5,179 nt of DNA, taken from positions 1 through 5,179 of the forward strand of contig CAMCYV010000111.1 of the NCBI GenBank assembly GCA_945885645.1, in the 5' to 3' direction. The notes under the pieces were generated by a model that made no database searches, was not told the origin of the DNA, and saw nothing but the letters and a program-made list of their open reading frames with translations. The position numbers were made by a program, and so were the translations under genes. The DNA is from Bifidobacterium breve (GTDB lineage Bacteria > Actinomycetota > Actinomycetes > S36-B12). Below, piece by piece: positions 1 through 5,179 of this stretch. How positions within the stretch are numbered: the first letter of the stretch is position 1; every line of letters begins with the position of its first letter.

Positions 1-45
1 AGAAGACTTGCATCCAAATGGCTTAATTGAGACATAGGAGAACTT

Positions 46-561
46 ATGTATTCGTGCAAAGAACTATTCAAAAAGGCCCTAATCGTGGGAATCGCTACCA
101 CGGCAGTCTCAACCGGCACCACATCAATTTCAGCCGCCCAAAGCACTGAAACCAAAGTTGTGGTTATGTATTCGGAGAATAAGAGCCTTGCGTTGGTGGA
201 TACCAGTAAAGCGGGAATTGATCACGGGGATTTATTTCATAGAGAAGATGCAATTTCTCTGAAACTAGGTGGGCCAAAAATTGGTGTTTCCTATTCACAA
301 GCTGAAGTTATTTCTTTCAATCGCGAAAGCAATGTTGATGTTCGGCGCGTCTTTATCCAGGTCCTTCTTCCCAAGGGACGCATGTACTTCGAGGGAATAA
401 CTGAACTCGGTCTCGGGACCACTCCCGCCCCAGGCTGGACCAATGTCTATGCAATCCTTGGTGGAACGGGAATTTATGCGAGTGCTCGAGGAACCATGAC
501 CACTCGACTACTTCCCGATGGAAAAAATTGGAAGTCCACTGCAAAATACACTGTCAACTGA
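46..561 (+). CDS. Secreted allene-oxide-cyclase/dirigent-like barrel protein
   Basis: The product is a 171-residue putative exported protein. A basic N-terminus (CKELFKK) and hydrophobic stretch (about residues 11-22) form a signal peptide, probably cleaved near SAA at 29-31. The mature part carries the pattern of the allene oxide cyclase/dirigent beta-barrel: GDLFHREDAI (61-70), KIGVSYSQAEVISF (78-91), FEGITELG (115-122) and the hallmark GGTGIYASARGTM (139-151). The length fits a single barrel domain. Bacterial members of this fold are mostly of unknown function, so no reaction is assigned. The ATG is supported by AGGAG at 36-40 with a 5-nt gap. The gene is AT-richer than the rest of the window (about 46% GC by hand count), which may hint at transfer. 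No convincing terminator follows; guaD begins 69 bp downstream on the same strand. The fold call is from motif memory and is moderately sure; the coding call is firm. Confidence 0.72.
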   Translation: MYSCKELFKKALIVGIATTAVSTGTTSISAAQSTETKVVVMYSENKSLALVDTSKAGIDHGDLFHREDAISLKLGGPKIGVSYSQAEVISFNRESNVDVRRVFIQVLLPKGRMYFEGITELGLGTTPAPGWTNVYAILGGTGIYASARGTMTTRLLPDGKNWKSTAKYTVN

Positions 562-618
562 AATTAGTTCAGCGCTAGAGTGTCAAACAAGAAAAAATAG
601 AAAAAACTGATGACGTCT

Positions 619-624
619 AGGGAG
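619..624 (+). promoter_or_regulatory. Ribosome binding site choosing the GTG start of guaD
   Basis: AGGGAG sits 6 nt upstream of the in-frame GTG at 631. The ATG at 610, seven codons earlier, has only an A-rich stretch in front of it and would place this motif inside the coding region. The GTG start also gives a protein length (159 residues) close to that of known GuaD proteins. Confidence 0.7.
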
Positions 625-630
625 TTTCGC

Positions 631-1110
631 GTGTCCGTTCCTGATTTTGTTTCTGAAGCACTTTCACACTCGATTGAGTTGGCTATTGAGAATGTGGCTT
701 TGGGCGGCGGACCTTTTGGTGCTGTGATCACTTCTCCCGCTGGGGTGGTCGCTACAGGCGTTAACCGTGTCACCCGGGATCTGGACCCAACAGCTCACGC
801 GGAAGTGTGCGCTATTCGCAGTGCGTGTCGCGAGATTGGTTCTTTTGATTTAACCGGCTTTGTTTTGGTGAGTTCCTGTGAGCCGTGCCCGTTGTGTTTG
901 GCGGCGTCCATGTGGGCTCGTGTTGGCAGTATCTTTTATGCCGCCGATCGCACTCACGCAGCTGCCGCAGGCTTTGATGACGCAGCTTTCTATGAGTTGA
1001 TGGACACTCCACGTTCCTCGTGGCCCTCATCCCCTACCCAGGTCAACCATTCTCTTTTTGACGCGCCCTTTGACTCTTGGCGTGCCCTTGATTCGCGTAT
1101 CGAGTACTAG
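631..1110 (+). CDS. guaD: Guanine deaminase (GuaD-type, cytidine deaminase fold)
   Basis: Cytosolic zinc hydrolase expected to convert guanine to xanthine and ammonia in purine salvage. The 159-residue product follows the Bacillus subtilis GuaD pattern along its whole length. It has GGGPFGAVI (25-33), the zinc and proton-shuttle motif HAE (His56, Glu58), the second zinc motif PCPLC (Cys86, Cys89), MWARVGSIFYAADRT (94-108), and AGFDD (113-117), whose Asp is linked to guanine recognition in the family. The C-terminal EY matches the tail that completes the active site in domain-swapped dimers of this family. The GTG start at 631 is preferred to the ATG at 610 because of the ribosome binding site at 619-624. 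The gene converges on the ZIP gene with 9 bp between stop codons. A broader nucleoside deaminase activity is possible; the AGFDD and terminal Tyr favour guanine over the tRNA adenosine deaminase TadA. Confidence 0.87.
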   Translation: MSVPDFVSEALSHSIELAIENVALGGGPFGAVITSPAGVVATGVNRVTRDLDPTAHAEVCAIRSACREIGSFDLTGFVLVSSCEPCPLCLAASMWARVGSIFYAADRTHAAAAGFDDAAFYELMDTPRSSWPSSPTQVNHSLFDAPFDSWRALDSRIEY

Positions 1111-1119
1111 TTTCTTTTT

Positions 1120-1914
1120 CTAGCCCCCGGCGATCCAGGTGAGTCCGGCTGAGAACACGAAGCCAGCGGCGCCAATAATTCCTGCCCAGTTCTTTACGCT
1201 TCGCACTGCGATCGGAATCATTTCGTTGATGACGACTACGAGCAGCGCGCCTGCAGCGATCGACTGAATAATCGCTTGCATCGAATCTGATGCCCCGGAC
1301 ATCACGGTGAAGCCTATGGCCGCGAAGACCGCTCCGAGGACAACGATCGCAGCGAACCTAAGCAGGATCTTGCCCATGACGAGACCACCAGCAAGTAGCG
1401 CAGCAGCGATGCCGATTGCTTCGGGGATTGCAGAAATAAAGATGGAGCCGACGAGTGCTGCGGAGACACCGACGGTTGCCGTATGAAGGGTGAGTCCAAC
1501 CGCGAGGGACTCGGGAACACCATCGATGACCATACCGATTGTGAGGTTGCGGGCCTCCTTCTTGGAAGCGCCGTGCGTTACTGCTACGTGCCCCGCAGTA
1601 CTCGGTGCACCTTCGGTGACTTCTATTGCCTCAGCTGAATGCTCTACCTCACCCTTGCGTTCAAGTAGTGCGATAACGCCGAAGTAGATGAGACAGCCGA
1701 TTCCAATACCCAGTGCCGTGGGGCCTGCTCCCGCTTCGTCATAGGAAACAGCAACAAGGTCGATTGCGACAGCCGAGATGACGGCGCCAGCACCGAAGGC
1801 CATCAGTCCACCGACAATCACAGGTCTTTTAAGTGATGGGAACCTCCACACCAGAAGGGCTCCGACCACAAGGGCAGATTGAGCGATGGCACCGAAGAGA
1901 GCTGCTTCCCACAT
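1120..1914 (-). CDS. ZIP-family divalent metal transporter
   Basis: Integral membrane protein of 264 residues with about eight hydrophobic segments (roughly 5-23, 32-56, 66-84, 124-144, 150-174, 186-205, 214-234, 244-262). A polar loop at about 85-123 contains three histidines. The family imports zinc, manganese or iron. Segment 4 has MVIDGVPESLAVG (128-140), in the place of the classical HNxPEG motif, and segment 5 has SAIPEAIGI (161-169), in the place of HExPEG; NEM (230-232) follows in a later segment. Pro134/Glu135 and Pro164/Glu165 are kept, while the usual His/Asn and His(Gln)/Glu(Asp) positions are Asp131/Gly132 and Ser161/Ala162, so the metal or direction cannot be inferred. The ATG at 1914 has only a weak ribosome binding site. 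It stands apart from the nucleotidase upstream, as a terminator lies between them; a palindrome at 1942-1960 may regulate it. Confidence 0.82.
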   Translation of the reverse strand: MWEAALFGAIAQSALVVGALLVWRFPSLKRPVIVGGLMAFGAGAVISAVAIDLVAVSYDEAGAGPTALGIGIGCLIYFGVIALLERKGEVEHSAEAIEVTEGAPSTAGHVAVTHGASKKEARNLTIGMVIDGVPESLAVGLTLHTATVGVSAALVGSIFISAIPEAIGIAAALLAGGLVMGKILLRFAAIVVLGAVFAAIGFTVMSGASDSMQAIIQSIAAGALLVVVINEMIPIAVRSVKNWAGIIGAAGFVFSAGLTWIAGG

Positions 1915-1941
1915 GAAGTGGAACCTACACCCTTCATTAAC

Positions 1942-1960
1942 TGAATCAAAGCTTAATTCA
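1942..1960. promoter_or_regulatory. 19-bp imperfect palindrome upstream of the ZIP gene (possible operator)
   Basis: TGAATCAAAGCTTAATTCA has 9-bp arms around a central G, with 7 of 9 positions complementary (outer TGAAT/ATTCA perfect). It lies 28 bp before the ZIP start codon and overlaps a weak -35-like TTGAAT read on the minus strand. The 19-bp size and position fit a metalloregulator of the DtxR/MntR kind, but only about half of its positions agree with the DtxR consensus as I recall it, so the regulator is a guess. Confidence 0.3.
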
Positions 1961-1977
1961 AACGCCGAGGTTCCCTG

Positions 1978-2025
1978 AAAACAAATAGGCAGTCCCCGAA
2001 CTCCCTAAGGAATTCGCGGGACTGC
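1978..2025 (-). terminator. Rho-independent terminator of the 5'-nucleotidase gene
   Basis: Read on the minus strand, arms at 2025-2009 and 2004-1989 form a 16-bp stem (one U-G wobble, one bulged G) around the loop TTAG. A T-rich tail, CTATTTGTTTTC, follows at 1988-1977. It starts 25 bp after the nucleotidase stop codon and lies upstream of the ZIP gene, so the two minus-strand genes are probably separate transcription units. Confidence 0.85.
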
Positions 2026-2050
2026 ATAGATGTTGTGGCCAGTCTGGGTA

Positions 2051-4048
2051 TTAACTCACCCAGAAGAACCGACTGTTGACGGTTGGTGCGTAACGCGCAT
2101 CACTGGAGGGGACCGTTGGCAAACCGCTCACCGAAGGGAAGGTATTCAGGTAATCGAAGAGGGTCTGCTCATAGGAGATTCCGAAGTTCACCTTCAGAGG
2201 GGCGCTTTCAAATGCCGCGTAGTTGTCTCCACCTGATGCAGTGAACGAGTTTGTGACAACGTCGACTACTGGTGCAGTCGCAACCGGAACACCGTTTTGC
2301 ACTATTGCTGTTCCGTCGTCCAAGATGATCGAGCGAACGCGTGTTCCCTCGGTCGTGATCGTGCCTGCGGTGGCATTACCTACCGGTGTGGAAATAACCT
2401 GAGCCGTTCCACTTCGAGAACAAGTGACCTTCATGCCCGCGGTCTGCAGGAACTGGCCTCCGCCTGATGTGCTGATCGAGCAAGAGCGCTCGAAGATGCT
2501 TTTCAGTTGGGTTGCCGTCAAGTCCTGCACAACCGTTAGACGGTTGTCGAAGGGAAGCAAGCTGAAGGTCATGGCGCGCGAGATGGGACCTGCAACGCCG
2601 GTCTCCGGCAATGAGTTGATGCGAATACCGCCACCGTTGGTCGCAGCCACCACGCGATTGGTCGCTGAGTTCGCGGGTAGGCCTGCAGCTGCTGCTCGTT
2701 GACTGTAGGAGTTCATGAATGCATCAGCAACCAAGTTCCCACCATTTGTTTCGACAGTGCGAACACCTGGGGTGGTAGCACTACCGCGCTGAGTGTTGAA
2801 AACAATCTGCGAGGAGGCGAAAGGCACTTTCTGACCAGCGAGACATCCGGTTTCCAGTGGGGTTTGAACATCCTTGACGATCTGAGGATTAGGGACAACC
2901 GCGTCGGTCACACCCAAAGCTGCAGATGCATCGCTTTTGATGACAACTCGGCGAGGGAATGAAGTTTTCTGATTGTAGGTAACAACCTTCCCGGCCTTAT
3001 CGAAGGTGACGTCAAGTCGACCCAGATATTGGTAGTTACCTGCGGTGGTAACCATCGGGACCTCTACCGCATTCCGTGCCGTCACCATCGTTGGGTATTT
3101 ACCAACGGGTGCATTTGCTCCCGGCAGAAGCTGAACCCCGTTAGGAATGTCTGGGTTGGCAAGTAGGTCATCGCCACCTCCGGCAACTGCAATATCAACG
3201 CCACGAAGCCTTTGGATCAACGCAGTGTCGACCGAGATGCTCTGCATATGGCTAACCATGATTATTCGGTTGAGGCCCTGCTTCTCGAACGCATTGATCT
3301 GCTTTTGCAACTGAGCCGCTAACGCGTCAAGGTCAGTGGATGCTACGACCTGGACGGGAAGTGGAGAAGAAATCGACTGCAAGGTTGGTGTGATTGCCGA
3401 AACAATCCCGAACTTGTTGCCCGTTTGAGGGTCCGTAAAAATCGCACTCGCACCAACAACCTTTTGATTCGTAACAGTCGTCGTGTCAACGACACCGCCC
3501 TTGGCGAGAAGTGGACTCAGAGCATTGGATGGAGCGAAATTCAGATTGCCGGAGATGAACGGCTGGTCCACTACATCTGATGTCGTGCGGTACGCCTTGA
3601 TGTAACGGGCAAGGAAAGCGGGGCCGTAGTCGAACTCGTGGTTACCCAGAGCGTGGACGTCGTAGCCCATCTTCTGCTGCGCAATGGCATCCCACACGGG
3701 AGCGGTCGACGTTGGGTTTGAGGGCTCTGAACAAATCAGAATGTTTGAAGCTAAGAATGAGTCGCCCGCATATGTTGCGAAAACGCTGTTACCGCGGATC
3801 GCCTTCGCTCTTGCGCGCTCCCGATCCAAAACGGTCTTGAATGCCGCGGCGCTACCCGTTCCCAGTGCTGTGCCATTCACAGTCACCGTCTGGGGAAGTA
3901 GTGCGGACTCCCCGTCATTGTTATGCAGAAGCGTTAGGGTCACGTTCCCTTCGGACGCCGAAGCGGTATTGACGATGGCACTTGAAGCGATGAGAGCTCC
4001 TGCCGACATTGCCACAACGGCAGCTATCGAAATTCGATTGACCTTCAC
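2051..4048 (-). CDS. Secreted UshA-like 5'-nucleotidase / metallophosphoesterase
   Basis: The 665-residue exported enzyme should hydrolyse nucleotides or related phosphoesters outside the membrane, releasing phosphate and nucleosides. A Sec signal peptide spans about 1-31 (cleavage near ASA). The N-terminal metallophosphatase domain has LLHNNDGES (Asp45), AGDSFLAS (Asp96), GNHEFDYG (Asn136 and the catalytic pair His137/Asp140) and MVSHMQ (His267). The C-terminal 5'-nucleotidase domain has ETNGGNLVADAF (433-444), NGGGIR (471-476), LPFDNRL (498-504), GGQFLQTAG (530-538) and ASGGDNY (604-610). Two familiar metal-binding spots differ: the residue two after Asp45 is Glu rather than His, and the GGHxH/Q motif is GGGDD (290-294). 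I recall similar NNDGES/GGxD variants in other bacteria, so this is probably a subfamily rather than decay. No membrane anchor or sortase tail is visible. The GTG at 4048 is chosen because its ribosome binding site overlaps the earlier GTG at 4054. The gene has its own promoter and terminator. Confidence 0.88.
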   Translation of the reverse strand: MKVNRISIAAVVAMSAGALIASSAIVNTASASEGNVTLTLLHNNDGESALLPQTVTVNGTALGTGSAAAFKTVLDRERARAKAIRGNSVFATYAGDSFLASNILICSEPSNPTSTAPVWDAIAQQKMGYDVHALGNHEFDYGPAFLARYIKAYRTTSDVVDQPFISGNLNFAPSNALSPLLAKGGVVDTTTVTNQKVVGASAIFTDPQTGNKFGIVSAITPTLQSISSPLPVQVVASTDLDALAAQLQKQINAFEKQGLNRIIMVSHMQSISVDTALIQRLRGVDIAVAGGGDDLLANPDIPNGVQLLPGANAPVGKYPTMVTARNAVEVPMVTTAGNYQYLGRLDVTFDKAGKVVTYNQKTSFPRRVVIKSDASAALGVTDAVVPNPQIVKDVQTPLETGCLAGQKVPFASSQIVFNTQRGSATTPGVRTVETNGGNLVADAFMNSYSQRAAAAGLPANSATNRVVAATNGGGIRINSLPETGVAGPISRAMTFSLLPFDNRLTVVQDLTATQLKSIFERSCSISTSGGGQFLQTAGMKVTCSRSGTAQVISTPVGNATAGTITTEGTRVRSIILDDGTAIVQNGVPVATAPVVDVVTNSFTASGGDNYAAFESAPLKVNFGISYEQTLFDYLNTFPSVSGLPTVPSSDARYAPTVNSRFFWVS

Positions 4049-4053
4049 GAACA

Positions 4054-4059
4054 CTCCTT
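4054..4059 (-). promoter_or_regulatory. Ribosome binding site setting the nucleotidase start at 4048
   Basis: On the minus strand AAGGAG (4059-4054) precedes GTG at 4048 by 5 nt. An in-frame GTG at 4054 starts within the motif itself and so cannot be served by it. This gives an N-terminus MKVNRIS, typical of a signal peptide. Confidence 0.8.
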
Positions 4060-4071
4060 AGGGAACGGTTG

Positions 4072-4100
4072 ATTTTATTTAGGTGAAAATTAATGGTCAT
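4072..4100 (-). promoter_or_regulatory. Probable sigma-70-type promoter of the 5'-nucleotidase gene
   Basis: Read on the minus strand, ATGACC (4100-4095; 4 of 6 to TTGACA) and TAAAAT (4077-4072; 5 of 6 to TATAAT) are separated by 17 bp. The -10 box lies 12 nt before the ribosome binding site, which implies a short leader of roughly 17 nt. Confidence 0.55.
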
Positions 4101-4119
4101 CCGTTAATAAAGGAGTTTT

Positions 4120-4141
4120 CTCTGGTGTACAAATAATGAAC
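4120..4141 (-). promoter_or_regulatory. Possible PHO-box-like direct repeat upstream of the nucleotidase promoter
   Basis: On the minus strand two adjacent 11-bp units read GTTCATTATTT and GTACACCAGAG. Both resemble the GTTCACC-plus-4 direct repeats recognised by actinobacterial PhoP (5 of 7 and 6 of 7 at the conserved positions). The site ends 19 bp upstream of the predicted -35 box, a fair place for an activator of a phosphate-scavenging nucleotidase. The match is imperfect, and such short units occur by chance. Confidence 0.28.
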
Positions 4142-4169
4142 AGTTAAATAATCGAAGGTTCATCTACTT

Positions 4170-4215
4170 CGGAGGGGTTACCTCCATCATGGGAATTTGC
4201 GTCGGTACCCCTCCG
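4170..4215. repeat. Long-arm inverted repeat in the divergent intergenic region
   Basis: CGGAGGGGTTACC (4170-4182) and GGTACCCCTCCG (4204-4215) are reverse complements over all 12 bases of the right arm, apart from one extra T in the left arm. A 21-nt spacer separates them and overlaps a small CCATCATGG palindrome (4184-4192). The repeat lies between the nucleotidase promoter and the next gene's start. No T-run follows on either strand, so it is not a clear terminator. A protein-binding site or a leader RNA structure are the alternatives. Confidence 0.6.
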
Positions 4216-4305
4216 GCTTTCCCAACCCATCTTCATTTATTCTAATACAGCTCAGAACCACCCGAGAACGTCTCGATTTACCTAGAAGCTCGGAAAGGGT
4301 GCAAC

Positions 4306-5127
4306 ATGAGACTCAGCAAATCGACTGCGGCATCAGCGTTAATTGCTGCCATGGCTGCCGTATGCCTCGTGGCCTCGAGTGCCCCCGCACAGGCTGCGAA
4401 TCCGTCTTATCTATTCACCGTGCAGGCCGTAGCGGGCTCGACCGTGCTCGGCCAAACCTCAAAAGGCGAGGACGAAAGCTTCACTCTCACCATGCGCGGG
4501 GTCGACCCGGTCACCAAATTCGCTGACCGACCGTTGCGCGCAGCCTCGGTGATCAGCCCAGCAGCCCTGGTTTCGAATTGGGATTCCTGGTTCGCCGATT
4601 CTCCCCCCAACGCCGTGCTGACCTTCGCCGGTCGCGCCGGTGAGGCGCCGCAGTCGATCGTGGTCACGCTTACCCAACCCCGCTACGAGCGCACCGGTCA
4701 CACATTGACATTTACGGCGTCGCGCACCTATCGCACGGTGGAACCGAGTGAAAAGGGCAAGGGATGGAAACGGCCCGCGACCCCTCGCACCTTCACGAGC
4801 GTAAGTCTGTTCATCGACGATGCGGGTGACACTCAAACCGGTGCATTGACCGCGCAGTTGCAACAGGCAATGCAGCAATACGTGTTCTCGCCCAACAACG
4901 CAAGTACATGGGCCGCAGTGGCATCAGCGATGAGTTCGATTCTGACAACGGCGTGGCAACAGGGGACCTTGATGGGTCCGACCGCAGCGAGCGCTTTCAC
5001 GGTCAACTGCCAACCGAACGCGCAGCAGATCCTCAACGGATATCTCTCGTGTGCCGTCAGCATGCAATTAGCCAGCGGTGAGAACTACACCACTACTTTG
5101 ACGCAGATGATGGCCGCATCGGGCTAG
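4306..5127 (+). CDS. Exported two-domain protein with phage tail-sheath-like C-terminus
   Basis: The product has 273 residues and no assigned function. Residues 1-30 are a clear Sec signal peptide ending in AQA. Residues 31 to about 173 match a pattern I recall from uncharacterised secreted bacterial proteins: MRGVDPVTKFADRP (63-76), W92/W95, DSPPNA (98-103), TLTQPRY (121-127) and a closing SVSLFIDD (165-172). From about 180 to the end it reads like the C-terminal domain of contractile tail sheath proteins: YVFSPNNASTWAAV (192-205), LTTAWQQGTLMGPTAASAF (213-231), a beta strand FTVNC, AQQILNGYLSCAVSMQL (239-255) and TLTQMMAASG (264-273). Sheath proteins are normally cytoplasmic, so a signal peptide is odd. 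The lipobox is absent (AAVC is not followed by a mature start), so it is probably soluble or surface-associated. The ATG has GAAAGGG 6 nt upstream (4293-4299). A TCTAAT at 4241-4246 could be the -10 box, but the -35 is poor. GC is high here (about 66% over 4561-4680). Confidence 0.8.
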   Translation: MRLSKSTAASALIAAMAAVCLVASSAPAQAANPSYLFTVQAVAGSTVLGQTSKGEDESFTLTMRGVDPVTKFADRPLRAASVISPAALVSNWDSWFADSPPNAVLTFAGRAGEAPQSIVVTLTQPRYERTGHTLTFTASRTYRTVEPSEKGKGWKRPATPRTFTSVSLFIDDAGDTQTGALTAQLQQAMQQYVFSPNNASTWAAVASAMSSILTTAWQQGTLMGPTAASAFTVNCQPNAQQILNGYLSCAVSMQLASGENYTTTLTQMMAASG

Positions 5128-5164
5128 GACCGAATGGTTCACCGCCTTAAGAGGAGGGCTCGTA

Positions 5165-5179
5165 TTGAATCTCGCCCCC
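5165..5179 (+). CDS. Start of a further gene, cut off by the window end
   Basis: AAGAGGAGG (5149-5157), the strongest ribosome binding site in the window, stands 7 nt before a TTG at 5165. Translation begins MNLAP and runs off the edge. It follows the stop of the sheath-like gene by 37 bp with no terminator between them, so the two are probably co-transcribed. Nothing can be said of its function; its identity would be the best clue to that of the upstream gene. Confidence 0.5.

Noticed and set aside
1..37. C-terminal end of an upstream gene (for example the frame reading EDLHPNGLIET then a stop at 35-37)
   Set aside because: All three plus frames close within the first 37 bases, and the piece is too short to tell a real coding tail from chance.
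558..572. CTGAA-ATTAG-TTCAG hairpin over the stop of the first gene as a terminator
   Set aside because: The stem is only 5 A/T-rich pairs and no T-run follows on the plus strand.
610..630. ATG at 610 as the guaD start
   Set aside because: It lacks a convincing ribosome binding site, and the good one at 619-624 would be inside the gene. The extra seven residues have no counterpart in known GuaD.
2597..2611. LPETG sequence inside the nucleotidase, resembling a sortase sorting signal
   Set aside because: It lies in the middle of the C-terminal domain (residues 480-484 of 665), where the family normally has a loop after NGGGIR. No hydrophobic segment and basic tail follow it, so it cannot act as a cell-wall sorting signal.
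3684..4061. 125-codon plus-strand open frame opposite the nucleotidase N-terminus
   Set aside because: It is fully antisense to a strongly supported coding region and shows no start signal or domain pattern of its own.
4111..4136. AAGGAG followed by GTG on the plus strand, as a small gene start
   Set aside because: The GTG at 4125 reads only three codons before a TAA stop.
4197..4526. 109-codon plus-strand open frame overlapping the start of the sheath-like gene
   Set aside because: It overlaps the signal-peptide gene in another frame, has no ribosome binding site, and its translation is Arg-rich with no family resemblance, as expected of a shadow frame in GC-rich DNA.

Overview
The window looks like a chromosomal stretch from a moderate-GC actinobacterium. 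The signs are GTG and TTG starts behind purine-rich ribosome binding sites, Ala/Ser-rich Sec signal peptides, and a secreted 5'-nucleotidase next to an actinobacterial-looking ZIP transporter. The finer rank cannot be read from the sequence. GC is uneven: about 46% by hand count in the first gene (166 of 360 bases, 61-420) and about 66% in part of the last complete gene (79 of 120 bases, 4561-4680).

Layout. (1) 46-561 (+) encodes a small secreted protein with an allene-oxide-cyclase/dirigent-like beta-barrel signature. (2) 631-1110 (+) encodes a GuaD-type guanine deaminase; its ribosome binding site favours a GTG start. (3) 1120-1914 (-) encodes a ZIP-family metal transporter, convergent with guaD and only 9 bp away. 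A 19-bp imperfect palindrome lies in its upstream region. (4) A rho-independent terminator (1978-2025) closes the next gene, 2051-4048 (-), a secreted UshA-like 5'-nucleotidase with variant metal ligands. (5) A 257-bp divergent intergenic region (4049-4305) holds a good promoter for the nucleotidase, a possible PHO-box-like direct repeat and a long inverted repeat. (6) 4306-5127 (+) encodes a secreted two-part protein: an uncharacterised secreted domain joined to a C-terminal region that reads like the C-terminal domain of contractile phage tail sheath proteins. (7) At 5165 a further gene appears to start (TTG) behind a strong ribosome binding site; the window cuts it off.

How the genes may relate. 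The nucleotidase (extracellular nucleotides to nucleosides and phosphate) and the guanine deaminase (guanine to xanthine and ammonia) both fit purine and nutrient salvage. Both are metalloenzyme families, so a metal transporter beside them is sensible, but no operon joins the three. The most unusual item is the exported sheath-like fusion protein at 4306-5127, which probably shares a transcript with the truncated gene that follows.
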